Shown here: in pieces, positions 40,099-47,870 of the stretch
Position numbering within the stretch: position 1 is the first letter of the stretch
Layout of the letters: every line of letters starts with the position of its first letter
Assembly: GCF_002149015.1 (NCBI RefSeq)
Contig: NZ_NGFO01000015.1
Location: 62,001-126,000 of the forward strand
Direction: 5' to 3'
Source of the DNA: Gordonia lacunae
Lineage (GTDB): Bacteria > Actinomycetota > Actinomycetes > Mycobacteriales > Mycobacteriaceae
Length of the DNA stretch: 64,000 bases
Notes under the pieces: generated by a model
Database searches by the model: none
Seen by the model: only the letters and a program-made list of their open reading frames with translations
What the model was told of the DNA's origin: nothing
Program-made: the position numbers and the translations under genes

Positions 40099-41376
40099 AT
40101 GAAACGAGACCTGGCCATCGATGCCACCCGTGGTGTGGCGATCTGGAGCATGATCACGGCGCACTTCGCGCAGGAATCGATGCTGGCCACCCCGACTCAC
40201 GCTTTTCCCTACGTCGACGGCATGTCGGCGTTCGTGATGCTGTCGGGAATCGTCCTCGGCCTCGTCTACCAGCGGTGGGTCACGCGACACGGCCTGGTCT
40301 TCGCCTACAAGCGACTGGCCAAGCGGATCCTCGTGCTCTACCTGTGCCAGCTGGTCATCGCGCTCGTCGCGGTCGCGGCCGCTCTGGAAGGCCACCGCTG
40401 GCTGACGCTCCTGCTACCGGTCGACGGCTGGGGCGACGGCCTGCGCCTCGCGCTGACCATGGACTACCTACCCAGCGGCGGCAACATCCTGTTGCTCTAC
40501 ATGGTCCTACTGATCTCGGCCTTCGCACTCTTCCCGCTGCTGCGCATGGGATGGTGGCGCTGGGTGCTCGCCGGATCGCTCGCCCTGTACGCGGTCTCGC
40601 TGGTCTACTCCCCCGATTGGTTCTACCTCAGCGCCTACCAGGCGGCGCCCCACATCCAGAACGTCGCCGGATGGCAGATCATGTTCGTCCCGGCCCTGGT
40701 CATCGGCTGGAACTGGTCGACGTGGAAGGTCCCGGAGTTCGTCGACCGGTGGATCGTCGCGATCGTCGTCGTCGCCCTCGGCGTGGCGCTGTTCTTCCAC
40801 TTCGGCATCGACCACGGGCCGTGGGCGCATCTCGAACCGACGGTCGCGGACAAACTCGACTTCCGCCCGGCCCGGGCCGTCGGCGCATACCTGGCCATCC
40901 CGGCCGTCTACGGGCTCTTCCGCCTGTTGCTCACGTGGTGGCACCACGACTGGCTGCGGCCGCTGGTCATGACCGGGACCCGCAGCCTCGACTCCTATGT
41001 GATCCAGGCGATCGCCCTCGTCGTGGTTCCCATCCACATCGCGCACCGCCCGTGGAACTCGGTCACGATGGACGCCGTGGCGCTACTGGTGTTCGCCGCC
41101 TGCTGGGGTTGGGCGGAGTTCCGCCACCTCGCCCACATCGACAAACTGCACAAGCTCCCGGTACGCGTGGTCGCCCTCGTCCGCCCACGCCGAGCCGAGG
41201 TCGCCCCCGGACCCGGGCCCGGCGTACCCACCTCCGAGGAACCGGATGCCGCCCGGCCCGCCGGTGTGGTGCCCGCCGGCGACCTGCCGGCCGACGAACC
41301 GTCCGGGGCAGATCATCGGGACGTGGTCGAACGGGCCGGGGCACGCATCGACGAACCGATGGGAGTTCATCCGTGA
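40099..41376 (+). CDS. OpgC-like polytopic membrane acyltransferase-fold protein
   Basis: 425 aa with about ten membrane helices. The opening MKRDLAIDATRGVAIWSMITAHFA has the RD-x-x-D-x-x-R-G pattern of the OpgC/acyltransferase-3-like superfamily. YVDGMSAFVMLSGIVLGLVY follows in helix 2 and GTRSLDSYVIQAIA near the end. OpgC proteins succinylate periplasmic glucans in proteobacteria; here a role in decorating envelope glycans or lipids is an inference. The last ~70 residues are a cytoplasmic-type Pro/Ala/Asp-rich tail. It is coupled to the downstream PLP enzyme by a GTGA overlap, an unexplained pairing. Confidence 0.8.
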   Translation: MKRDLAIDATRGVAIWSMITAHFAQESMLATPTHAFPYVDGMSAFVMLSGIVLGLVYQRWVTRHGLVFAYKRLAKRILVLYLCQLVIALVAVAAALEGHRWLTLLLPVDGWGDGLRLALTMDYLPSGGNILLLYMVLLISAFALFPLLRMGWWRWVLAGSLALYAVSLVYSPDWFYLSAYQAAPHIQNVAGWQIMFVPALVIGWNWSTWKVPEFVDRWIVAIVVVALGVALFFHFGIDHGPWAHLEPTVADKLDFRPARAVGAYLAIPAVYGLFRLLLTWWHHDWLRPLVMTGTRSLDSYVIQAIALVVVPIHIAHRPWNSVTMDAVALLVFAACWGWAEFRHLAHIDKLHKLPVRVVALVRPRRAEVAPGPGPGVPTSEEPDAARPAGVVPAGDLPADEPSGADHRDVVERAGARIDEPMGVHP

Positions 41377-42557
41377 CAGGTGAGATGACACGTAGCGTCC
41401 ACGCCGGGAACGACGCGTCGGGTCCGTCGGTGCGGACTCCCATCACGATGGCGAATTCGTATCACCTGCCGCCCGATCCCGAGGCCATGAGCTGGTCGGG
41501 CACCGAGCAGCTGTTCTACACACGCAACACCGGCGCCAATCAGGTCGCCTTGCAGGACAAGCTCGCCGCACTCGAAGACGCCGACGACGCCGTCGTCCTC
41601 GCCTCGGGGGTGGCCGCACTGCACGCCGTGTTCTTCACCTTCCTGTCCGCCGGTGACCACGTCGTCGTGTCGGACACGACGTACGAGGCCACGTGGAAAC
41701 TGTGGTCGGATCTCTTGCCGAGGAAGTACGGGATCGAGGCGACCTTCGTCGACGTCGGGGACCTCGATGCCACCCGCGCCGCCATGCGTCCCGGCACCAC
41801 CCGCATGCTGATCGCCGAGACGATCGCCAACCCGACCACCAAGGTCGCCGACATCGGCGCTCTCGCACAGATCGCCTCCGACGCCGGAGCCCTGCTACTG
41901 GTCGACTCGACCTTCACCCCACCGGTGTTGTATCGCCCGCTCGCCGACGGCGCCGACCTCGTCGTCCACTCGCTGACCAAGTACATCAACGGTCACGGCG
42001 ACGCGATGGGTGGCGCCGTGCTCGGTCGGCCGGACCTGATCGCGCAGGTCCGGGAGCAGGCGATGGTCGACGTCGGCGGCGTGATCTCGCCGTTCAACGC
42101 GTGGCTGATCGCCCGCGGCGCGATCACCCTGCCGCTGCGGTTCGCCCAGCACCAACGCAACGCCGAGCGGGTCGCGGCCTTCCTCGACGACGACCCGCGT
42201 ATCGCCTACGTCCGATATCCGGGACTGCAGTCGCATCCCGAACACGACCTCGCCGCGCGACAATTCGGCGGTCGCGGCTTCGGGGGCATGATGGCGTTCG
42301 CGGTCCGCGGCGATCCGGCCACCCAGAATCGCTTCGTCTCGGCCCTGACGACGATCACCTCGGCGGTGTCACTCGGTCACGACGAGTCGCTGCTCGTGCA
42401 CGTCGGTGCCGACGGGCCACGGGTTGCCGCATACCCGGAGCCTTTCCGCGAGTGGGGACATCTGCGATTCTCGGTGGGCCTCGAGGACGCCGACGACCTG
42501 ATCGCCGATCTCGCCGCCGCACTGGACGCGACGTTTCCGGCCTCCACCGCTGGTTGA
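41373..42557 (+). CDS. Cys/Met-metabolism PLP-dependent lyase (cystathionine gamma-lyase/synthase-like)
   Basis: 394 aa. GTG 41373 overlaps the preceding TGA and has GGGAG 7 nt upstream. Fold-type I, Cys/Met family: the PLP region reads HSLTKYINGHGDAMGGAV with the Schiff-base Lys, TYEATW and VDSTFTPPVLYRPLADGADLVV sit around it, and an early YTRNTGANQVALQ matches the Y-x-R phosphate-binding site. Members cleave or form C-S bonds in methionine, cystathionine or homocysteine metabolism; the exact reaction cannot be read from sequence. Converges with the methyltransferase gene. Confidence 0.85.
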   Translation: MTGEMTRSVHAGNDASGPSVRTPITMANSYHLPPDPEAMSWSGTEQLFYTRNTGANQVALQDKLAALEDADDAVVLASGVAALHAVFFTFLSAGDHVVVSDTTYEATWKLWSDLLPRKYGIEATFVDVGDLDATRAAMRPGTTRMLIAETIANPTTKVADIGALAQIASDAGALLLVDSTFTPPVLYRPLADGADLVVHSLTKYINGHGDAMGGAVLGRPDLIAQVREQAMVDVGGVISPFNAWLIARGAITLPLRFAQHQRNAERVAAFLDDDPRIAYVRYPGLQSHPEHDLAARQFGGRGFGGMMAFAVRGDPATQNRFVSALTTITSAVSLGHDESLLVHVGADGPRVAAYPEPFREWGHLRFSVGLEDADDLIADLAAALDATFPASTAG

Positions 42558-42580
42558 GCCGGCTCCCCCCGCAACCACTT

Positions 42581-44131
42581 TCAGGTCGCCTCGTACAGAA
42601 TCCCCCGGCCGATCGCCTCCCGGACGACCGGCAGCGCGGCCTCGGCCAGGGCGTCGGTATCGACGCCGTGGAAGTCGGCGAGGAGCTCGAGCAGGACGCC
42701 CAGCGGAACCTGTCCGCGACAACCGGCGAGCAGTGCGCGCGAGATCTCGTCGACGCCGAGAACGGCGCCGGGACCTCCGGGCCGGCGAACCGCGGCCGAC
42801 ACCTGGTGCCAGCCCTCGTCGCCCGGGAGCGAGTGCTCTTCGAGCATGACCGGCGCCACCGACAGCCGCTGCGCGAGCAGCCGGCCGTCGGAGGTCTCCC
42901 GCAGATAGCGCCGTCGCGCGAGGAACGCCTGCGCCTCGTACCCGGTCACCTCTTCACCGGCGCCGGTGATCTCCTCGATCACGACGTCGGGATCGCGGGT
43001 CTCCGCCGGCATCGGAAGCCGGGCGGTGATCGAGCCCATCCCGATCGCGACGATGCCGTTGGCCTCGAACCACTCGAGCCACTCCGCTCCCCGCTGCGCG
43101 GCGCTGGACTCGTCCTCACCGGCGTCGGACAGCCACAGGGAGATGTAGCTGATGGGGTCGGCGACCTCCCGCTGCACGACCCACGCGTCGAGTCCGGTGC
43201 CGGCGAGCCACGACCGGACCCGCTCCGCCCACGGTTCGCTGTCGCGGATGATCCAGTTGGCCAAGATCTGTGCGGTGCCACCAGGATTCAGATGCGCAGG
43301 CAGCTCGCGGACGAGTTGCTCGCAGAGCCCGTCCCCGACGACACCGGAGTCGCGGTAGATGTAGTCCTGCCCGCCGGCGCCGACGACGAACGGCGGGTTG
43401 GACACGATGAGATCGAACCGTTCCCCGGCGACAGGCTCGAACATGCTGCCCGCGCGCAGATCCCACGACATCCCGTTGAGGCGGGCCGTGGCGGCGGCCA
43501 GCGCCAGCGCTCGGTCGTTGGTGTCGGTGGCCACGATCTGCTCGCAGTGCGCGTCGAGATGCAGCGCCTGGATGCCGCACCCGGTACCGATGTCGAGTGC
43601 ACGCCGGACGGGCTCGCGGATGACCGCTCGGGCCAGCGAGATCGACGCGCCGCCGATCCCCAGGACGTGGTCACGGGCAACGGGTCCGGGCCGCATCGCG
43701 GCGTCCTGATCGGCGACCACCAGGTAGTCGCGGGTGTCGTCGGCGTGCGGCCGGATGTCCAGGCGGGCGCGGAGCCGCGATTCGTCGACTCGCGCCAGCA
43801 CCCCCTGTGCCATCAGCGCGTCCGTTCCGGTCGTCGGGAACGCCGCGGCAACAGCGTCTTCGGGCTCGTCCGAGCCCAACAGGAACAGGCGGATGAGAGT
43901 GGCCAGCCGACCGTCCTCGCCGGCGGCGTCGCGCGTGGCGGCGAGCGCCGGCCACCAGACACCCCGGACGAGTGCATCGTGGGCGTCGCCACCGAGCAGA
44001 CGGGTGACGCCGTCGTTCGTGTACCCCGCCGACCGCAGGTCGGCACCGAGCGCCGCGACGACGGTGTCGTCGGTCAGCGGATGGCCGGCGGCGTCGTCGA
44101 GTGGCTGGGGTCGTCCCTGGTCCGCGGTCAC
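42581..44131 (-). CDS. SAM-dependent methyltransferase with DUF7059-type N-domain
   Basis: 516 aa from GTG 44131, supported by TAGCCT 7 nt upstream; the frame stays open to 44167. The N-terminal ~140 residues form a helical DUF7059-like domain. The central domain is a class I methyltransferase: ALDIGTGCGIQALHLDAH binds SAM and DLIVSNPPFVVG is the NPPF catalytic motif of N-methyltransferases such as PrmC/RsmC. The C-terminal ~170 residues are a separate conserved region. The NPPF motif suggests methylation of an amide or exocyclic amine on protein, rRNA or DNA; the substrate is unknown. Confidence 0.85.
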   Translation of the reverse strand: MTADQGRPQPLDDAAGHPLTDDTVVAALGADLRSAGYTNDGVTRLLGGDAHDALVRGVWWPALAATRDAAGEDGRLATLIRLFLLGSDEPEDAVAAAFPTTGTDALMAQGVLARVDESRLRARLDIRPHADDTRDYLVVADQDAAMRPGPVARDHVLGIGGASISLARAVIREPVRRALDIGTGCGIQALHLDAHCEQIVATDTNDRALALAAATARLNGMSWDLRAGSMFEPVAGERFDLIVSNPPFVVGAGGQDYIYRDSGVVGDGLCEQLVRELPAHLNPGGTAQILANWIIRDSEPWAERVRSWLAGTGLDAWVVQREVADPISYISLWLSDAGEDESSAAQRGAEWLEWFEANGIVAIGMGSITARLPMPAETRDPDVVIEEITGAGEEVTGYEAQAFLARRRYLRETSDGRLLAQRLSVAPVMLEEHSLPGDEGWHQVSAAVRRPGGPGAVLGVDEISRALLAGCRGQVPLGVLLELLADFHGVDTDALAEAALPVVREAIGRGILYEAT

Positions 44132-44138
44132 GGTCGTC

Positions 44139-44144
44139 AGGCTA
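44139..44144 (-). promoter_or_regulatory. Candidate -10 of leaderless methyltransferase gene
   Basis: TAGCCT on the minus strand, then GACGACC (7 nt), then GTG 44131. Confidence 0.5.
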
Positions 44145-44176
44145 CCGACGAGACCGGCGCCGGCCACCCGACGGGT

Positions 44177-44932
44177 TCAGCACGATGCGAGGACCCGGCG
44201 CATGGCGTCGCGTTCGGCCGGGGTCACCCACAGGCCGTAGGACTTCTTGACCTCGATCTGCCGGCTGACATAGGTACATCGGTAGGCCTTGTTCGGCGGG
44301 AGCCACGTGGCGGCGTCGCCGTCGCTCTTCCGCTGGTTGACGGTCCCGGAGACGGCCTGCAGATTTCGCGGATCGTTCGCGAACGCGATGCGTTCGGTCG
44401 CGGTCAACCCGGCAGCGCCCTTCTGCCATGCGTCCGACAGCGCGACAACGTGATCGATCTGCACGCGTGCCGACGTGTCCTCACCTCGGGTGAACGGGAT
44501 GATCGTTCCGGTGTAGGGGTCGGCCAGCGTGCCGGCGAGGACCCGACACCCGTCGGCGTGGACCGTAATCGCGGTGAGGTCTCGCCGGAGGATGTCCTCC
44601 CGGGTCCGGCATCCGTTACGGCCGAACTGCACGTCGACCGCGTCGTCCCACGCCTTGCCGAACCGCGCCCGGGCATAACCGGTCTTGGGCGCACGACCTT
44701 TCACCGGGAGGGATGCCAGGTCGGCCACGGCACGATCGACGCCGGGCGCCCGCGTCTGGAGCTCTCCCGACGGCAGCGCAGGCGCCGACGCGGTGGCGCT
44801 CGGAGTCGGTGTGCGAAGCCCCGCTCCCGACCCGGCGTCGGTGTCCGTCCCGGCGACGGACAGGGCTCCGAACCCGACGACGACCGACACCGCGGCGATC
44901 ATCACCGACACCCATGCCGCTCGACGTCTCAC
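44177..44932 (-). CDS. Exported HNH endonuclease-family protein (DUF1524)
   Basis: 251 aa from GTG 44932 (start uncertain; the frame is open to 45082 and ATG 44902 is another option). One hydrophobic segment, VSVMIAAVSVVVGFGAL, acts as signal or anchor, followed by a Thr/Pro/Ser-rich linker. The DUF1524/GmrSD C-terminal-like nuclease core has VQIDHVVALSDAW (His-His-type active site), then NDPRNLQAVSGTVNQRKSDGDAATWLPP with the HNH-type Asn residues. Cysteines near 140-155 and at the C-terminus may form disulfides outside the cell. Likely a secreted, non-specific nuclease for nutrient DNA or competition. Confidence 0.85.
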   Translation of the reverse strand: MRRRAAWVSVMIAAVSVVVGFGALSVAGTDTDAGSGAGLRTPTPSATASAPALPSGELQTRAPGVDRAVADLASLPVKGRAPKTGYARARFGKAWDDAVDVQFGRNGCRTREDILRRDLTAITVHADGCRVLAGTLADPYTGTIIPFTRGEDTSARVQIDHVVALSDAWQKGAAGLTATERIAFANDPRNLQAVSGTVNQRKSDGDAATWLPPNKAYRCTYVSRQIEVKKSYGLWVTPAERDAMRRVLASC

Positions 44933-45122
44933 CTCGAGATCGTTGCACGACGCACCGACAGCGCTTCTGGTCCACCCGGTGCGCGGACTTCCGCCGCGCA
45001 CCTTAAGATTCGTTCGACTAACTTCCCCGTCGCGGACTGCTCTGGTCGCGCACGATGCCGTGATGGCGGCGGGCGCCGACACTGTCGCCGGGGTACCAGA
45101 CGACTATTCGGGTAGTGGGTGC

Positions 45123-46808
45123 ATGAGTTCAGGTCGGGGCAATGCAGCACGGTGCGTACAGCCATGGCTACTGCGACTCGTCGCGGTGTTCACAGTGACG
45201 ATGTCGTTTCCCACTCTGGCGGCCGGGACCGGCACTGCCGCGATCGTCGGCACTACGGCACCGTTCTCGGCAGCTCCGCTGCGTGCCACGCCGGTCCACG
45301 AGCTGACCCCGACCGTCGATCCCGAAACCGAGACCTACCCGGAACGCCTCGAGCGGATCGAGACCCTGACCCGCCCACTGTTGCCGACGCCGAAGGCCCT
45401 CGACGGTGTCGAGACACGATGCGCGAGCGGCGATTTCACGACCCTTTCGGTGGTGTACGACTCGATCTTCGAGTCCGTGTACGACATCCTGCCGCCCTCA
45501 TTGCAGGCGTCGGCACGCGCGAGCCGGGTTGCCGCGCATCGCGACATGCGCAGGCTGCACATCTCGACCCTCGCCGTGACCGAGCACCCGCTCACCCTCG
45601 GGGCCGACGACGACGACCCCGCCCTCGACTACCGCGACCCGATCTCGCAGCTCCTCGTCTCGAACCTCCTCAAGATCCGCGACGGCCGGCACACCGAGGC
45701 GATCCCGCTCGGGAACATCACCGTGATCCAAGCCGTCGAAACGGTGTGGCTGTACATGTTCACCACCGTCCTGATCCCGGCCCGGCTCCTCGTCGGGTCG
45801 GCACCCGACCTCGGTAGTCCGTTCGCGGGCACCGACGCCGACGGCCTGGCACAGTTCGTCACCTACAACTGGCTGCTGTCCGCCTTCGTCTTCTCCTCCG
45901 AGTTCGCGGTGAAGGCACTCTTGCGCGCCACGGCGAAGACCGTTCTCGATCAGTGCGTCGCACGGGTGACCGACGAGCAGCGCGCCCAGGCCGGGCGCCC
46001 GAGTGACACCGTCCGCTTCGACATCCCGATCCCGCCGATGGTGGCGGAGATCGCCGATCACCTCGCGCTGGCCGACGTCGAGACCTGCACGCCGATCGGC
46101 TCCCTCACGCTCGGTCGGTTGGTCCGCTACGTGTCCGCACAGGCACAGGAGAACAACCCCGCCGATGCGGCCCGCATTCGCGCCGAGACGACGCGAATCC
46201 TGAGCGTCATGCGCGGAATCCGCGTCCACCACAACCTGATCCCGCTCGATCCGGCGGAGGATCGCTCCGTCGGGGAATTGGGCGTCTCGCTCTTCGGTTC
46301 CTTGATCCCGATCTTCGGCGGCGCCCCGCTGGACATCCTGCTCGGCATCGGGCACAACCTCGGCCACGGCGCGGATCCCTGGGAGACCGTGTCCCTCGAC
46401 GAGCTCACCGTCAGCAAACCGATCACCGCGGCGCATTACGCGTACAAACTCGCCCTCCACCTGATCCGGGAGGTCGGCAACGTCGTCGAGCCGTCCATCC
46501 TCGGCGACAGCCCACTGCGTCCGACCCGCCTGCTGGTGACCGTCCTGGGACTGCCGATGACCTATGGGCTGGTGACCGCACACCATGTGATCCGATCGAT
46601 GTGCCTGCGCGTCGACGACACCACGGGTGGCGGGCTGGGCGCCGAGGCGAACCGGCGGATGACAACGGACTCCACTCCGCAAGTCGGTGTGACCCGGAAA
46701 CGCGAATCACCCCGGCCGTCCGCGTCGAGAACAGCGAAACCGTCGCGTGCCACCAGCACCATTCCGCGTCCCGAAGCGCCTCGGTTCAGCATTCCCGGCC
46801 TGAATTGA
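45123..46808 (+). CDS. Orphan secreted protein of unknown function
   Basis: 561 aa from ATG 45123. A signal peptide is visible (basic start, VQPWLLRLVAVFTVTMSFPTLAAG). The mature protein is mainly helical, with few cysteines and several moderately hydrophobic stretches (VIQAVETVWLYMFTTVLIPARLL, LIPIFGGAPLDILLGIGHNLG). The C-terminal ~60 residues are basic, Pro/Ser/Thr-rich and probably disordered. No catalytic motif that I recognise. The upstream open frame back to 44685 is antisense to the nuclease gene and rejected. It stands alone between two divergently organised units; a small hairpin overlaps its stop. Confidence 0.8.
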   Translation: MSSGRGNAARCVQPWLLRLVAVFTVTMSFPTLAAGTGTAAIVGTTAPFSAAPLRATPVHELTPTVDPETETYPERLERIETLTRPLLPTPKALDGVETRCASGDFTTLSVVYDSIFESVYDILPPSLQASARASRVAAHRDMRRLHISTLAVTEHPLTLGADDDDPALDYRDPISQLLVSNLLKIRDGRHTEAIPLGNITVIQAVETVWLYMFTTVLIPARLLVGSAPDLGSPFAGTDADGLAQFVTYNWLLSAFVFSSEFAVKALLRATAKTVLDQCVARVTDEQRAQAGRPSDTVRFDIPIPPMVAEIADHLALADVETCTPIGSLTLGRLVRYVSAQAQENNPADAARIRAETTRILSVMRGIRVHHNLIPLDPAEDRSVGELGVSLFGSLIPIFGGAPLDILLGIGHNLGHGADPWETVSLDELTVSKPITAAHYAYKLALHLIREVGNVVEPSILGDSPLRPTRLLVTVLGLPMTYGLVTAHHVIRSMCLRVDDTTGGGLGAEANRRMTTDSTPQVGVTRKRESPRPSASRTAKPSRATSTIPRPEAPRFSIPGLN

Positions 46809-46827
46809 GTCCGCATTCGACGGACTC
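46807..46827 (+). terminator. Hairpin at end of orphan secreted gene
   Basis: GAGTCCG (46807-46813) pairs with CGGACTC (46821-46827). It overlaps the stop codon and no T-run follows. Confidence 0.4.
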
Positions 46828-46898
46828 GCCGCGCGATAAACCGGAGTGAGTCTCGACACTGGAATGCAGACGTCCATGATTCCGGTCCGGGTATCGAC

Positions 46899-46904
46899 TA
46901 CCGT
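46899..46904 (+). promoter_or_regulatory. Candidate -10 of leaderless lsr2-like gene
   Basis: TACCGT, 7 nt before GTG 46912; identical hexamer and spacing to the promoter at 50835. Confidence 0.55.
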
Positions 46905-46911
46905 GGTCAGC

Positions 46912-47271
46912 GTGTCGAAAATTCAGACGGTGACCTTTGTCGACGACCTTGACGGTCGTGAACTCGATCCCCAAGACGCACAAACGGTTTCGTGGTCGTG
47001 GCTCGGCGTCGACTACGAACTCGACGTGTCCTCGACCAATCTCGACAAGATCGAGCAGGGAAAAGTGACCGTAGCGAAATTGCTCAAGGCGTCGACCCGA
47101 GTCGGCGGCCGTCGGCGGTCACCATCAGCACGAACGAAGACGAATTCTGGCGCGACCAACCCGTCGGTGAATGCTTCTATTCGAGAATGGGCGGCCGACA
47201 ACGGTTACGAGGTGTCCGCCCGCGGCCGGATTCCGAACGACATCGTCGAGGCCTACAACGCCGCCCACTGA
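46912..47271 (+). CDS. Lsr2-family nucleoid-associated protein, divergent copy
   Basis: 119 aa from GTG 46912 (leaderless layout; the frame is open to 46846). The N-terminal dimerisation domain reads VTFVDDLDGRELDPQDAQTVSWSWLGVDYELDVSS. A basic linker GGRRRSPSART follows, then the C-terminal DNA-binding domain IREWAADNGYEVSARGRIPNDIVEAY with the RGR minor-groove hook. Lsr2 bridges AT-rich DNA and silences acquired genes. This copy departs from the canonical mycobacterial Lsr2 in the N-domain (SWSWLGVDYEL) and lies in a variable neighbourhood, so it is probably a paralogue rather than the main Lsr2. Confidence 0.92.
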   Translation: MSKIQTVTFVDDLDGRELDPQDAQTVSWSWLGVDYELDVSSTNLDKIEQGKVTVAKLLKASTRVGGRRRSPSARTKTNSGATNPSVNASIREWAADNGYEVSARGRIPNDIVEAYNAAH

Positions 47272-47296
47272 TCCAGTCGGCGGTTTTGTCTGATTG

Positions 47297-47340
47297 ATCG
47301 CCAGAGTCCGATTTCACGGACTCTGGCGATTTGTCGTTTC
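47297..47340 (+). terminator. Terminator after lsr2-like gene
   Basis: Perfect 14-bp stem, ATCGCCAGAGTCCG with CGGACTCTGGCGAT, around ATTTCA, followed by a T-rich tail TTGTCGTTTC. Starts 26 bp after the stop. Confidence 0.88.
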
Positions 47341-47499
47341 GCCGGGCCGGTCGTCATGAATACGTATCGCTCTGCGCCGCAGATCATTCGGTACACGCAA
47401 CAGAAATCCACTGCCGGGGCGTCGAATCGAGACGACGGGCGGGTTCCGTCGCACGGGTAGCACACCCACAACATTCACTCTGTCAATGGCCTCATTTGG

Positions 47500-47505
47500 T
47501 ACGCT
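47500..47505 (+). promoter_or_regulatory. Candidate -10 for small acidic gene
   Basis: TACGCT, about 80 bp before ATG 47585. A weak -35 is possible. Confidence 0.35.
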
Positions 47506-47584
47506 GATGCACACGAACGGTGTGCCAACGGCGTGCGGAGCAGTTCACCGTCGAAGGCCACCCCGAGGGGGACAGGACAATCGG

Positions 47585-47869
47585 ATGAGCACGACGGAGA
47601 ACGAGCCGGTCGACCACGACGGCGCCGGCGGCGAGGCCCCAGAGGAGGTCGCCGTGGCGGCCCGCGTCAGGGTGACGCTCGACGACGGTTCGACCAGGGA
47701 GGGCGAGGTCGTCGACGACTTCGCGGACCTGGCCGGCGACACGACCATCGAAACCCGCATCGACGACGAGCACACCGCGCGCCTACGCCGCTGGGCGATC
47801 TCGACCGACGATCACGACATCGTCTTCGCCGACGACGACGCGGTCGAGGTCATCTCGGCCCAGCTGTGA
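47585..47869 (+). CDS. Small acidic protein of unknown function
   Basis: 94 aa, ATG 47585 with a GGGGACAGGA purine-rich stretch 7-16 nt upstream. The first ~22 residues are acidic and low complexity (ENEPVDHDGAGGEAPEE). The remainder forms a predicted small beta-domain: VRVTLDDGSTREGEVVDDFADL, then a strand-rich acidic end. No signal peptide or membrane helix. It ends 1 bp before the convergent propeller gene's stop. No family recognised. Confidence 0.7.
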   Translation: MSTTENEPVDHDGAGGEAPEEVAVAARVRVTLDDGSTREGEVVDDFADLAGDTTIETRIDDEHTARLRRWAISTDDHDIVFADDDAVEVISAQL

Positions 47870-47870
47870 C

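Larger units (their letters stand above)
47272..47584. other. Gene-free, less GC-rich interval
   Basis: 313 bp. It contains the lsr2 terminator (47297-47330) and, at the far end, a candidate -10 TACGCT (47500-47505) for the small acidic gene. Short frames on the minus strand (47253-47514) lack coding character. I see nothing else. Confidence 0.5.

Noticed and set aside
44685-45122. N-terminal extension of the orphan secreted protein
   Set aside because: Antisense to the DUF1524 nuclease and would bury the signal peptide.
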